Origin: CANLWN01 sp039815505
Lineage (GTDB): Bacteria; Bacteroidota; Bacteroidia; Flavobacteriales; Flavobacteriaceae
NCBI GenBank assembly: GCA_039815505.1
Contig: JBCBZE010000206.1
Coordinates: forward strand, 1-6,243
DNA: 6,243 bases
Reading direction: 5' to 3'
The notes under the pieces are model-generated. The model was not told the DNA's origin. It worked only from the letters and a program-made list of their open reading frames with translations, and did no database searches. The position numbers were made by a program, and so were the translations under genes. This document shows positions 1-6,243 of the stretch, one piece after another. The stretch's first letter is position 1. Every line of letters begins with the position of its first letter.

Positions 1-22
1 CCCATCATGTTAAACAGAATAG

Positions 23-973
23 ATGCAAAACAACCAACCCAACAAGTACATAGAACTTAAAATAGATCGCGGTTTTGGAGATATCATTACCGTTTATTTT
101 GATTTTATAAAACAAAACTTAAAAAAATTCACCACTATTTTTTTGAGCTATAATGGTATCTTTTTGGTAGGCCTTCTTATTGTGAGTTATCTTTTGGTAT
201 CCGGTTTTATTGGAATGATTACCTATGGGAACAATAACACTTTTGGGGATATAAGTGGAAGTGAAGAAACCTATATCATATATCTTGTTGTTGGTTTTGT
301 TTTATTTTTCCTGATTTTCATCATTGTAGCTATCCTGAATTATAGTTTGGCCGGTTCGTACATGATACGATATGAAGGGACCAAGGGCAATAGTTTTAAC
401 AAAAAAGAAGTATGGAACCTGTTTAAAGAGCGTTTGGGAAGGATCTTCATATTTGTCCTACTATTGATTTTTCTTTATATCGGTTTTATGGTGGTCAGCC
501 TCATATTGGCCTTTATTCCCCTACTTGGAATTTTTGCACAGTATATTGTTCAGTTTTTTATCGCGGCTTGGACAGGGGTTTCCTTTTTTTGCTTGTTGCA
601 GGAGGATAAAGGAGTAACGGAAGCCTTCGGTGAAGGTTGGGGCCTAGTAACGAAAAACTTCTGGAAATCGGTGGGCGTCAATTTTATCTTGGGGTTACTA
701 AACGGTATTCTTCTATTGATAGTACTAATTATTCCAGGTATCCTTGTAGGCGTTTATGCTTTTCACGTAGTTCAGAACAATGTGGATGTCAACGCTTCTG
801 TGGTACCGACCATAATTTTCACCTTAGGAACCTGTGTATTTCTTATTCTCGCGGTCTATGCACAATGCCTATCACAATTTGTGAACGGCGTGCTCTACTA
901 TGCCCTACATGAAAAAACCTATAATACCAATACACGAAGTAAAATAGAACAAATAGGAAACCTGGAACAGTGA
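23..973 (+). CDS. Six-helix integral membrane protein, first gene of the MoxR/DUF58 operon
   Basis: This 316-residue protein is almost wholly hydrophobic. By eye it has about six membrane segments, near residues 44-66, 84-108, 141-165, 168-192, 219-247 and 262-290, behind a roughly 40-residue amphipathic N-terminus rich in Lys. Its layout resembles the membrane domain family named after glycerophosphoryl diester phosphodiesterase (GPDPase_memb/DUF4013-like), but it has no phosphodiesterase catalytic domain, so no enzymatic role is proposed. The start is fixed by an in-frame TAG immediately before the ATG. The last four bases overlap the GTG start of the DUF4129 gene (GTGA), so translation of the two is probably coupled. 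The place in the operon suggests an inner-membrane partner of the downstream MoxR system. The gene call is firm, while the family assignment is tentative. Confidence 0.9.
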   Translation: MQNNQPNKYIELKIDRGFGDIITVYFDFIKQNLKKFTTIFLSYNGIFLVGLLIVSYLLVSGFIGMITYGNNNTFGDISGSEETYIIYLVVGFVLFFLIFIIVAILNYSLAGSYMIRYEGTKGNSFNKKEVWNLFKERLGRIFIFVLLLIFLYIGFMVVSLILAFIPLLGIFAQYIVQFFIAAWTGVSFFCLLQEDKGVTEAFGEGWGLVTKNFWKSVGVNFILGLLNGILLLIVLIIPGILVGVYAFHVVQNNVDVNASVVPTIIFTLGTCVFLILAVYAQCLSQFVNGVLYYALHEKTYNTNTRSKIEQIGNLEQ

Positions 974-1692
974 TCAAATTTTACCTTTTATTGGTACTGA
1001 ACCTCTTTTTCCTGATGGGATTCGCCCAACGGGAAAACGATTCCGTACCCTCGGATGATACGGCTACCGTATTGGACATCCGTTTCTTTGATGAGGGCCT
1101 TAACGAAAGATATACGGGAGACGAGTTCAATTATGACATAAAAGATGGGGAGGCACAAAATCTGCTGGAACGATTTTTAAGATGGCTAAGTAATTTACTT
1201 GGGGATACGTTTGGGTTTTCCATTGATCCGGAGACCCTAAAAGTCCTTGAGTTGGTCATCTATTTGCTCATGGGGGGCTTGGTCATCTACTTTTTAGTGA
1301 AATTCTTTATTGGGGAAAAATTATCCTCCATTTTCACCAAGAAAGCGACTTCCATTATCGATATTAACCTCTCGGAAGAACATATAGAAAATGTAGACTT
1401 GGATGCATTGATAAAATTGGCCTTGGAACAAAAGGATTATCGTTTGGCGGTTCGATATCAATACCTGCGGACCTTAAAAGATCTATCCCAAAAAAATATC
1501 ATCGAATGGCATTATGAAAAGACCAATACCGATTATCAAAGGGAAATTACCACACCAAGGGTACAATCCCTTTTTAAGGAAGTTTCCTATTTGTACGATT
1601 ATATATGGTATGGGGAGCAAATCATAGATGAACCAAAATATGTGGCCGCCAGATCAAGGTTTGTCGCTTTAACCAATCTTATACCTGAATAA
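970..1692 (+). CDS. DUF4129 domain membrane protein
   Basis: The 240-residue protein begins with a signal peptide (Lys3, hydrophobic 4-18, probable cleavage after Ala19 in GFAQ). An acidic periplasmic stretch (about 20-85), one membrane helix (about 91-114) and a helical cytoplasmic domain (about 140-235) follow. That last part fits DUF4129: an Ala/Leu-rich helix with KDYRLAVRYQYLRTLKDL, then W180 with the EKTNTDY segment, then the YLYDYIWYGE helix. Basic residues after the helix (KFFIGEK, FTKK) support a cytoplasmic C-terminus. The GTG start is preferred because the first in-frame ATG is residue 16, which would destroy the signal peptide. The gene overlaps its upstream neighbour by 4 bp. DUF4129 genes commonly sit beside moxR and DUF58 genes. 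No biochemical function is known to me, and a role as a membrane adaptor for MoxR is inference. Confidence 0.88.
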   Translation: MIKFYLLLVLNLFFLMGFAQRENDSVPSDDTATVLDIRFFDEGLNERYTGDEFNYDIKDGEAQNLLERFLRWLSNLLGDTFGFSIDPETLKVLELVIYLLMGGLVIYFLVKFFIGEKLSSIFTKKATSIIDINLSEEHIENVDLDALIKLALEQKDYRLAVRYQYLRTLKDLSQKNIIEWHYEKTNTDYQREITTPRVQSLFKEVSYLYDYIWYGEQIIDEPKYVAARSRFVALTNLIPE

Positions 1693-1695
1693 GCC

Positions 1696-2916
1696 TTGGA
1701 TAGACGTTCAAAAATAATCATAGGAATATTTATAGCCGTTCTGACGGGTATTATCATTATGGAAATTATACGTCCAAAACCCATTAATTGGAGACCGTCC
1801 TACACGGCTACGGATAAGATTCCTTTTGGATGTTATGTACTGTTTAATGAACTGCCCGGTCTTTTTCCAGATAATACTATAAAACCAATAGATAAGAGTG
1901 CCTATGAAACCCTAGCGTACAGGGATCGGGATGACCGGTCCAGTTTCATATTTATCAATAACGGAATTGATTTTGACCAAGAGGAAACGCGGGAGCTCCT
2001 GGATTATGTGAACGACGGAAACGATGTCTTTATCGCTTCTACCTATTTTGGTCATCTTCTATCGGATACATTGAACTTACAAATGCAATCTTCGTATACC
2101 GTTAAGGAGGATACCATTACAACTTTCCTGACCAATACCACATTCCCCAAGGCTAAATTTCTTTACACCAGGGGATTATACAAGACTCATTTTACAAGTG
2201 TGGATACCTTAAATACTACCGTTCTTGGATATTTAAATTATTCGGTAAAAAACAGTCTGCTTCAAAATGACCCGGAGGATATTGAATATTTTTCCAAACC
2301 TAATTTTGTCAAGGTACGTTTTGGAAAGGGTTCTTTTTACCTAAACTCAACACCACAGGCCTACACCAATTATTATATGCTTCGCGGCAATGAAGATTAT
2401 GTGGCCCATACATTTTCTTACCTGTCCGATAAACCCATTGTGTATTGGGACAATTACAAAAAATCTGGACGTGTCATCATTGATTCCCCCATGCGCTTCG
2501 TCCTGAACCAGACGGCCTTAAAATGGGCCTATTACCTAAGCATGTCCGGATTGTTGGTGTTTTTTATTTTCAAGGCCAAACGGCAACAACGGGTCATTCC
2601 CATTATTGATCCCTTGGAAAATTCCTCGGTAGAATTTGCAAGAACCGTAGGCAGTCTCTATTATCAGCATAAGGATTATACCGATTTGATTGCCAAAAAG
2701 TTGAAGTATTTCATGGAATATATCCGGAGTCATTATTACTTGGACACCAACACCATAAATGAAAAAATGGCCATAGATTTAGCGGCTAAATCCGGTAAAT
2801 CCAAAACTGAGACCAAGGCATTGATAGATTTTATAGGTTACCTGAAAAATAAAACCGTACATACAGAACAAGATATCATTCAATTGAACAAGAAAATAAC
2901 ATTGTTTAAACAATAA
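1696..2916 (+). CDS. DUF4350 domain membrane protein
   Basis: The 406-residue protein has an N-terminal anchor (about 7-24, preceded by DRRSK), a periplasmic domain (about 25-272), a second helix (about 275-293) and a cytoplasmic tail (294-406) opened by the basic FKAKRQQR. The periplasmic part matches DUF4350: an early PFGCYVLFNELPGLFP segment, an alpha/beta region with FIFINN and VFIASTYFG strands, and a YWDNYKKSG motif just before the second helix. The tail is helical, including VEFARTVGSLYYQHKDY. I accept the TTG start, three bases after the DUF4129 stop, because the first in-frame ATG is residue 22 and would remove the first helix. Curiously, this gene is in the same frame as its upstream neighbour. 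The DUF4350 fold is related to class I glutamine amidotransferase-like domains, but I see no catalytic triad and propose no enzyme activity. Confidence 0.87.
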   Translation: MDRRSKIIIGIFIAVLTGIIIMEIIRPKPINWRPSYTATDKIPFGCYVLFNELPGLFPDNTIKPIDKSAYETLAYRDRDDRSSFIFINNGIDFDQEETRELLDYVNDGNDVFIASTYFGHLLSDTLNLQMQSSYTVKEDTITTFLTNTTFPKAKFLYTRGLYKTHFTSVDTLNTTVLGYLNYSVKNSLLQNDPEDIEYFSKPNFVKVRFGKGSFYLNSTPQAYTNYYMLRGNEDYVAHTFSYLSDKPIVYWDNYKKSGRVIIDSPMRFVLNQTALKWAYYLSMSGLLVFFIFKAKRQQRVIPIIDPLENSSVEFARTVGSLYYQHKDYTDLIAKKLKYFMEYIRSHYYLDTNTINEKMAIDLAAKSGKSKTETKALIDFIGYLKNKTVHTEQDIIQLNKKITLFKQ

Positions 2917-2918
2917 AT

Positions 2919-3923
2919 ATGGAGGAACAGAACCAAGAACCGGAACAAAATCCGTTAGAATTCAGTACACGAATAGATTTGACCAAATTACAAGAATCCG
3001 TCGCCAAAATAAAATCGGAATTGGGCAAGGTGATCATAGGGCAACAGGATATGATAGAACTGCTGATCATTTCCATTTTGGCGGACGGCCATTCCCTGAT
3101 AGAAGGGGTCCCGGGGGTAGCAAAGACGGTCACGGCCAAATTATTGGCCAAGACCATGAACGTGGACTTTAGCCGCATACAATTTACTCCGGACCTAATG
3201 CCCAGTGATATTCTGGGAACTTCGGTATTCAATGTAAAAACATCCGAATTTGAGTTTAAAAAAGGCCCGTTGTTCTCCAACATTATCTTAATAGACGAGA
3301 TTAACCGTGCTCCTGCCAAAACACAGGCGGCCTTGTTCGAAGCTATGGCGGAAAGACAGATTACCATTGACGGTTCAGCATATGCCATGAAACCTCCCTT
3401 TTTGGTATTTGCCACCCAAAATCCCATTGAACAGGAAGGTACATATCGTTTACCTGAAGCGCAATTGGATCGATTCCTTTTCAAAATCACCGTAGATTAT
3501 CCCACCTTGGAAGAGGAAATCAAAATTCTGGAAAGCAAACACCAACAAAAAAAGAAGGATGTAGAAAGTCTGATCACCTCCGTATTAACGGCAAAACAAA
3601 TAGCGACCTACCAGCTTACGATCAAGGATATAATCGTTGAGGATAATCTCATGAAATATATTGCGGGCATTGTCAATAATACGCGTACCAACGCCAATCT
3701 ATATCTAGGGGCTTCACCAAGAGCTTCTATTGCCATCATGGATGCCTCAAAGGCCTTGGCAGCGATCAACGGGCGTGATTTTGTTACTCCCGATGATATC
3801 AAAAAAGTGTGTAAACCCATCTTGGCCCATCGTATTATTTTGACACCGGAGCGGGAAATGGAGGGTTTTACTCCGGAAAAAGTGGTACAACAAATCGTAG
3901 AAACGATAGAGGTTCCGAGGTAA
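2919..3923 (+). CDS. MoxR-family AAA+ ATPase
   Basis: This is a soluble 334-residue ATPase of the MoxR group (AAA_3 plus lid domain), at the usual family length. Visible motifs are Walker A GVPGVAKT (63-70), Walker B LIDEINR (124-130), sensor 1 ATQNP (165-169), a probable arginine finger in AQLDRF (Arg185) and sensor 2 GASPR (Arg268). All catalytic elements look intact, so it should hydrolyse ATP as a ring oligomer. MoxR proteins act as chaperone-like remodellers together with von Willebrand A partners, and the DUF58 protein encoded next is the obvious candidate. The ATG lies two bases after the DUF4350 stop, in an A/T-rich context without an upstream Shine-Dalgarno site. Residues 1-18 are Gln/Glu-rich and probably disordered. 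The symbol moxR describes the family only, and the substrate is unknown. Confidence 0.96.
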   Translation: MEEQNQEPEQNPLEFSTRIDLTKLQESVAKIKSELGKVIIGQQDMIELLIISILADGHSLIEGVPGVAKTVTAKLLAKTMNVDFSRIQFTPDLMPSDILGTSVFNVKTSEFEFKKGPLFSNIILIDEINRAPAKTQAALFEAMAERQITIDGSAYAMKPPFLVFATQNPIEQEGTYRLPEAQLDRFLFKITVDYPTLEEEIKILESKHQQKKKDVESLITSVLTAKQIATYQLTIKDIIVEDNLMKYIAGIVNNTRTNANLYLGASPRASIAIMDASKALAAINGRDFVTPDDIKKVCKPILAHRIILTPEREMEGFTPEKVVQQIVETIEVPR

Positions 3924-3934
3924 ATTAAAAATCC

Positions 3935-3946
3935 TCCCTTAGGGGA
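3935..3946. repeat. Small inverted repeat in the moxR-DUF58 gap
   Basis: The 42-bp gap at 3924-3965 contains TCCC-TTAG-GGGA, a perfect 4-bp inverted repeat around a 4-base loop, inside a C-rich then purine-rich stretch (atcctcccttaggggaagaa). Flavobacterial genomes often carry short intergenic palindromes of this CCTCCCTTTAGGGG kind, so this may be a remnant of one. No T-run follows, so it is a poor intrinsic terminator. It could equally be a weak mRNA hairpin that tunes expression of the DUF58 gene relative to moxR. Confidence 0.35.
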
Positions 3947-3965
3947 AGAAAGAAGTAGTACATCC

Positions 3966-5300
3966 ATGAAAAGACTATTTAGAAATGTGTATCTGGACCA
4001 ACGATTTTTTATTGTACTGGTAAGCGTGGTGATCAGTTTTTTGGTGTCCTATATCTTTCCCGATATGCTTGGTGTGGCAAAGCTTTTCTTTTTCCTTTTT
4101 ATCTTGGTGCTCATCATAGACCTTATGCTGATTTTTGGTTCCAAAGGGACCATTCATGGAGAGCGTTTATTACCCGATAAGCTGTCCAATGGAGATGAAA
4201 ATCCGATACGGATAAGACTGATCAACACCTATTTGTTCCCGGTGCATGTGAAAATCATAGATGAGATACCCCACCAATTTCAGAAGCGGGATTTTGGAAT
4301 GGCAACCGTTATGGCAAAGGGAGAGAATACGTTTTTTAACTATCAGCTGCGCCCTGTGGAACGTGGGGTATACGCTTTTGGAAACTTAAATGTTTTTGCG
4401 AGCTCTCCCCTACATTTGGTTACCCGTAGATACACTTTTGATAAATCACAGGAAGTACCGGTTTACCCTTCTTTTTTACAATTACGGAAGTACGACCTTA
4501 TCGCTTTTACCAACCGCTTGTTCGAGTACGGCTTAAAGAAAATAAGACGTATTGGCCATACCATGGAATTTGAGCAAATAAAGGAATATGTGCAAGGCGA
4601 TGATATCCGGAACATTAACTGGAAGGCCACGGCCAAAAAAAATCAGTTAATGGTGAATCAGTATCAAGATGAAAAATCCCAACCCATTTACTCGGTAATC
4701 GATAAAGGTAGGGTCATGAAAATGCCCTTTGAAGCGCTAAGTTTGTTAGACTATGCCATCAATGCAACATTGGTCATCAGTAATATCGCCTTAAAAAAAC
4801 AGGATAAGGCCGGAATGTTCGCTTTTAGCAATAGTGTGGATAACCGGGTGGTGGCACAACGCCGCAGCGCTCAAATGAACCTTATCCTAGAAACACTTTA
4901 CAACCTCGGCACCGCTTTTGCCGAGAGCGATTACAGCCGTTTATACATAGATATAAAGCGTAATCTTAACCAACGTAGCCTTTTACTTCTCTATACCAAT
5001 TTTGAGACCATGGACGCCCTGCATCGGCAACTCCCCTACCTACAGGCCATTGCCAAACAGCACCTCTTGGTCGTTATCTTTTTTGAAAATACCGAATTGG
5101 ATGAATTTGTTGAAAAAAAGGCGGCCACTGCGCACCAGATCTTTGAGCAGACGATAGCTGAAAAGTTTATCTATGAAAAAAAACTTATTGTGAACGAATT
5201 ACGAAAACACGGCATCCAAACCATCTTGACCAAGCCGGAAAATCTTACGATCAATACCATCAATAAATATTTGGAAATCAAGGCAAGAGGATTACTTTAG
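3966..5300 (+). CDS. DUF58 domain (degenerate vWA) membrane protein
   Basis: The 444-residue protein starts with a basic N-terminus and a two-helix membrane hairpin (about 14-31 and 38-57). A beta-sandwich region follows (about 60-165), with the usual RLLP...G start and an RGVYAFG...SPL motif. The DUF58 signature is at 201-225 (EFEQIKEY, GDDIRNINW, KATAKK), and a vWA-like alpha/beta domain extends to about residue 430. The metal site is degenerate: the expected DxSxS reads DKGRV (246-250), and the later loop reads YTNFE (343-347) instead of a TDG-type sequence. It is probably a membrane-bound cytoplasmic partner of MoxR. No ATG, GTG or TTG occurs between the in-frame moxR stop and this ATG, so the start is well supported. 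It is the last gene of the tight cluster, and no BatA/BatB genes follow. Confidence 0.93.
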   Translation: MKRLFRNVYLDQRFFIVLVSVVISFLVSYIFPDMLGVAKLFFFLFILVLIIDLMLIFGSKGTIHGERLLPDKLSNGDENPIRIRLINTYLFPVHVKIIDEIPHQFQKRDFGMATVMAKGENTFFNYQLRPVERGVYAFGNLNVFASSPLHLVTRRYTFDKSQEVPVYPSFLQLRKYDLIAFTNRLFEYGLKKIRRIGHTMEFEQIKEYVQGDDIRNINWKATAKKNQLMVNQYQDEKSQPIYSVIDKGRVMKMPFEALSLLDYAINATLVISNIALKKQDKAGMFAFSNSVDNRVVAQRRSAQMNLILETLYNLGTAFAESDYSRLYIDIKRNLNQRSLLLLYTNFETMDALHRQLPYLQAIAKQHLLVVIFFENTELDEFVEKKAATAHQIFEQTIAEKFIYEKKLIVNELRKHGIQTILTKPENLTINTINKYLEIKARGLL

Positions 5301-5330
5301 TTAAAAAAATGATTTAATTTTACCTGTATT

Positions 5331-5344
5331 CCCTATCCATAGGG
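5331..5344. promoter_or_regulatory. Perfect short palindrome in the gap after the operon
   Basis: The 105-bp gap at 5301-5405 holds CCCTATCCATAGGG, a perfect 6+2+6 inverted repeat, about 60 bp before the next start codon. As RNA it could form a 5-bp stem with a 4-base loop, but no T-tract follows on either strand, so it does not look like a standard intrinsic terminator. It could be an operator half-site pair or chance. The rest of the gap is A/T-rich near the DUF58 stop and G/C-richer near 5370-5385. I find no convincing TAnnTTTG Bacteroidota promoter box there. Confidence 0.3.
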
Positions 5345-5405
5345 TCCAAAAGAAGTTATTCCAACCAACCGGTGGGGGTACCATACTGTTCTAAAATCGC
5401 ATTAA

Positions 5406-5819
5406 ATGGAAAGTCACGTTGAATTAAGTGATACGGAATTCGAATATCAATTTTCAAATTGTAATCTAGAACCTGCTCTTTTTACACATCAAGCGCATTT
5501 GCGATTGGCATGGATCCATATCCAAAAGTATGGGTTGCGTGTCGCTATTGAAAATATGTGTACACAAATAGCGAACTATACGGATTCCCTTGGCGCATCG
5601 GATAAGTTTAATAAGACCGTTACCATAGCGGCCACCAAAGCCGTTTATCATTTTGTACAAAAATCCAACACTGCAAATTTTGATGGTTTTATCAAAGAGT
5701 TTCCACGCTTGCAACATAATTTTAAAGACCTGATGAAAGCGCACTATAAAATTGATATTTTTACCTTGGAACGGGCCAAACGAATATTCTTGGAACCCGA
5801 TTTGTTACCTTTTACCTGA
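5406..5819 (+). CDS. Conserved small protein with HxxH motif, function unknown
   Basis: This 137-residue, apparently soluble and mostly helical protein has no signal peptide or membrane helix. It resembles a widespread uncharacterised family whose members carry an F-x-H-x-x-H-L/V-R-L-A-W motif near the N-terminus, here FTHQAHLRLAW with His28 and His31. A second conserved segment is KFNKTVTIAATKAVYHF (67-83). From memory, many relatives outside Flavobacteria read K-Y-H-E-T-I-T at this point, so the middle His is Asn69 here. The protein ends with the compact FLEPDLLPF (128-136). The two histidines could bind a metal, but that is a guess. It starts 105 bp after the DUF58 gene and ends 23 bp before the exported DinB-like gene, so it may be co-transcribed with the latter. 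The gene call is good, and no function is assigned. Confidence 0.85.
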   Translation: MESHVELSDTEFEYQFSNCNLEPALFTHQAHLRLAWIHIQKYGLRVAIENMCTQIANYTDSLGASDKFNKTVTIAATKAVYHFVQKSNTANFDGFIKEFPRLQHNFKDLMKAHYKIDIFTLERAKRIFLEPDLLPFT

Positions 5820-5842
5820 CCTGGGATAAATCCAAAACTATT

Positions 5843-6243
5843 ATGAAAAAACTACTATATTTCCTCATGTTGATCTTTCTATTTTCCTCTTTTGCCCAAG
5901 AATCAAAGCAAACTCCATTGCCTTATGAATCCATTCCGGACGCTCCCACCGATTATGGTCCGGGAAACGTCATAGCAAGAATGATAGACGGATTGGGATA
6001 TCGCTATTACTGGGCTACCGAAGGGTTGACCGAAAAGGATCTCCAATTCTCCCCTTCAAAAGATGCGCGTACCCTACTGGAGACCCTTCAACATGTATAT
6101 GGACTATCCGAAACTATTTTGAACGCTTCGGATAGCACGCCCAATGTACGCCCGCAGGATTGGTCCGATCTATCCTTTCAGGAACTTAGAAAGGGTACTT
6201 TGGTACAATTACAAAAGGCCAGTGAGCGTTTTCTAGGTAAGAC
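5843..6243 (+). CDS. Exported DinB/YfiT-like protein, 3' end beyond the window
   Basis: The frame stays open from an ATG to the window edge, giving 133 complete codons. Residues 1-18 form a typical signal peptide (Lys2-Lys3, hydrophobic 4-17, probable cleavage after Ala18 in SFAQ), so the product is exported. The mature part resembles the N-terminal half of a DinB/YfiT-type four-helix bundle: a first helix (about 41-60, NVIARMIDGLGYRYYWATEG), the short GLTEKDLQFSPS link, and a second helix with TLLETLQHVYGLSETIL, where His84 sits where the family's first metal-ligand histidine is expected. The remaining histidine ligands would lie outside the window. DinB-superfamily proteins include metal-dependent thiol transferases and many proteins of unknown role, and no substrate can be named here. 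No Shine-Dalgarno site is seen in the 23-bp gap upstream. The family call is moderate. Confidence 0.8.
   Translation, partial: MKKLLYFLMLIFLFSSFAQESKQTPLPYESIPDAPTDYGPGNVIARMIDGLGYRYYWATEGLTEKDLQFSPSKDARTLLETLQHVYGLSETILNASDSTPNVRPQDWSDLSFQELRKGTLVQLQKASERFLGK

Noticed and set aside
1..60. Possible 3' end of an upstream gene (for example a SpoIIM-like gene often found near this operon).
   Set aside because: Frames 1, 2 and 3 stop at 58-60, 11-13 and 51-53, but the few codons visible are too short to support any coding call.
637..912. A 91-codon + strand open frame inside the first membrane protein gene.
   Set aside because: It is nested in another frame of a convincing six-helix protein, has an erratic Cys/Arg/Ser-rich composition and no domain.
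2906..3490. A 194-codon open frame on the - strand opposite moxR.
   Set aside because: It lies entirely opposite a clear MoxR ATPase with all motifs, shows no recognisable domain, and is a frame shadow.
3608..3967. A 119-codon - strand open frame opposite the 3' half of moxR.
   Set aside because: It is antisense to a well-supported gene and has no family resemblance or start context.
3966..5300. Reading the MoxR-DUF58 pair as part of a Bacteroides aerotolerance (Bat) operon.
   Set aside because: No BatA/BatB vWA or BatC/BatD/BatE genes follow, and the upstream DUF4129/DUF4350 partners point to a different MoxR neighbourhood.
5331..5360. An intrinsic terminator for the MoxR operon.
   Set aside because: The stem is only 5 bp and no T-run follows on either strand.
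5466..5744. A 92-codon - strand open frame opposite the HxxH gene.
   Set aside because: The + strand frame has conserved-looking motifs, and the - strand product does not.

Overview
The window looks like part of a chromosome from a marine-type Flavobacteriaceae (Bacteroidota). This is inferred from three things: moderately AT-rich coding sequence without clear Shine-Dalgarno sites, signal peptides ending in the flavobacterial -FAQ pattern (two genes), and protein families that resemble flavobacterial versions. The genus cannot be fixed from the sequence alone. All seven genes lie on the + strand.

Positions 23-5300 hold a tight five-gene operon: a six-helix membrane protein, a DUF4129 membrane protein, a DUF4350 membrane protein, a MoxR-family AAA+ ATPase and a DUF58 (degenerate von Willebrand A) membrane protein. 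The first four genes overlap by 4 bp or are separated by 2-3 bp. The only larger internal gap, 42 bp between moxR and the DUF58 gene, contains a small C/G inverted repeat. Predicted topology puts the soluble DUF58 domain, the DUF4129 domain and the C-terminal tail of the DUF4350 protein on the cytoplasmic side, where MoxR works. The likely picture is a membrane-anchored MoxR/vWA chaperone-type machine with two accessory subunits that also reach into the periplasm. Its substrate cannot be read from the sequence. The set resembles a conserved but poorly characterised MoxR gene neighbourhood and differs from the classical Bat operon, because no BatA/BatB vWA genes follow DUF58.

After a 105-bp gap carrying a perfect short palindrome comes a 137-residue protein of an uncharacterised family with an HxxH motif (5406-5819). 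It is followed 23 bp later by the start of an exported DinB/YfiT-like protein that runs off the window (5843-6243). These last two may form a separate transcription unit. I see no RNA genes, CRISPR arrays, mobile elements or broken genes.
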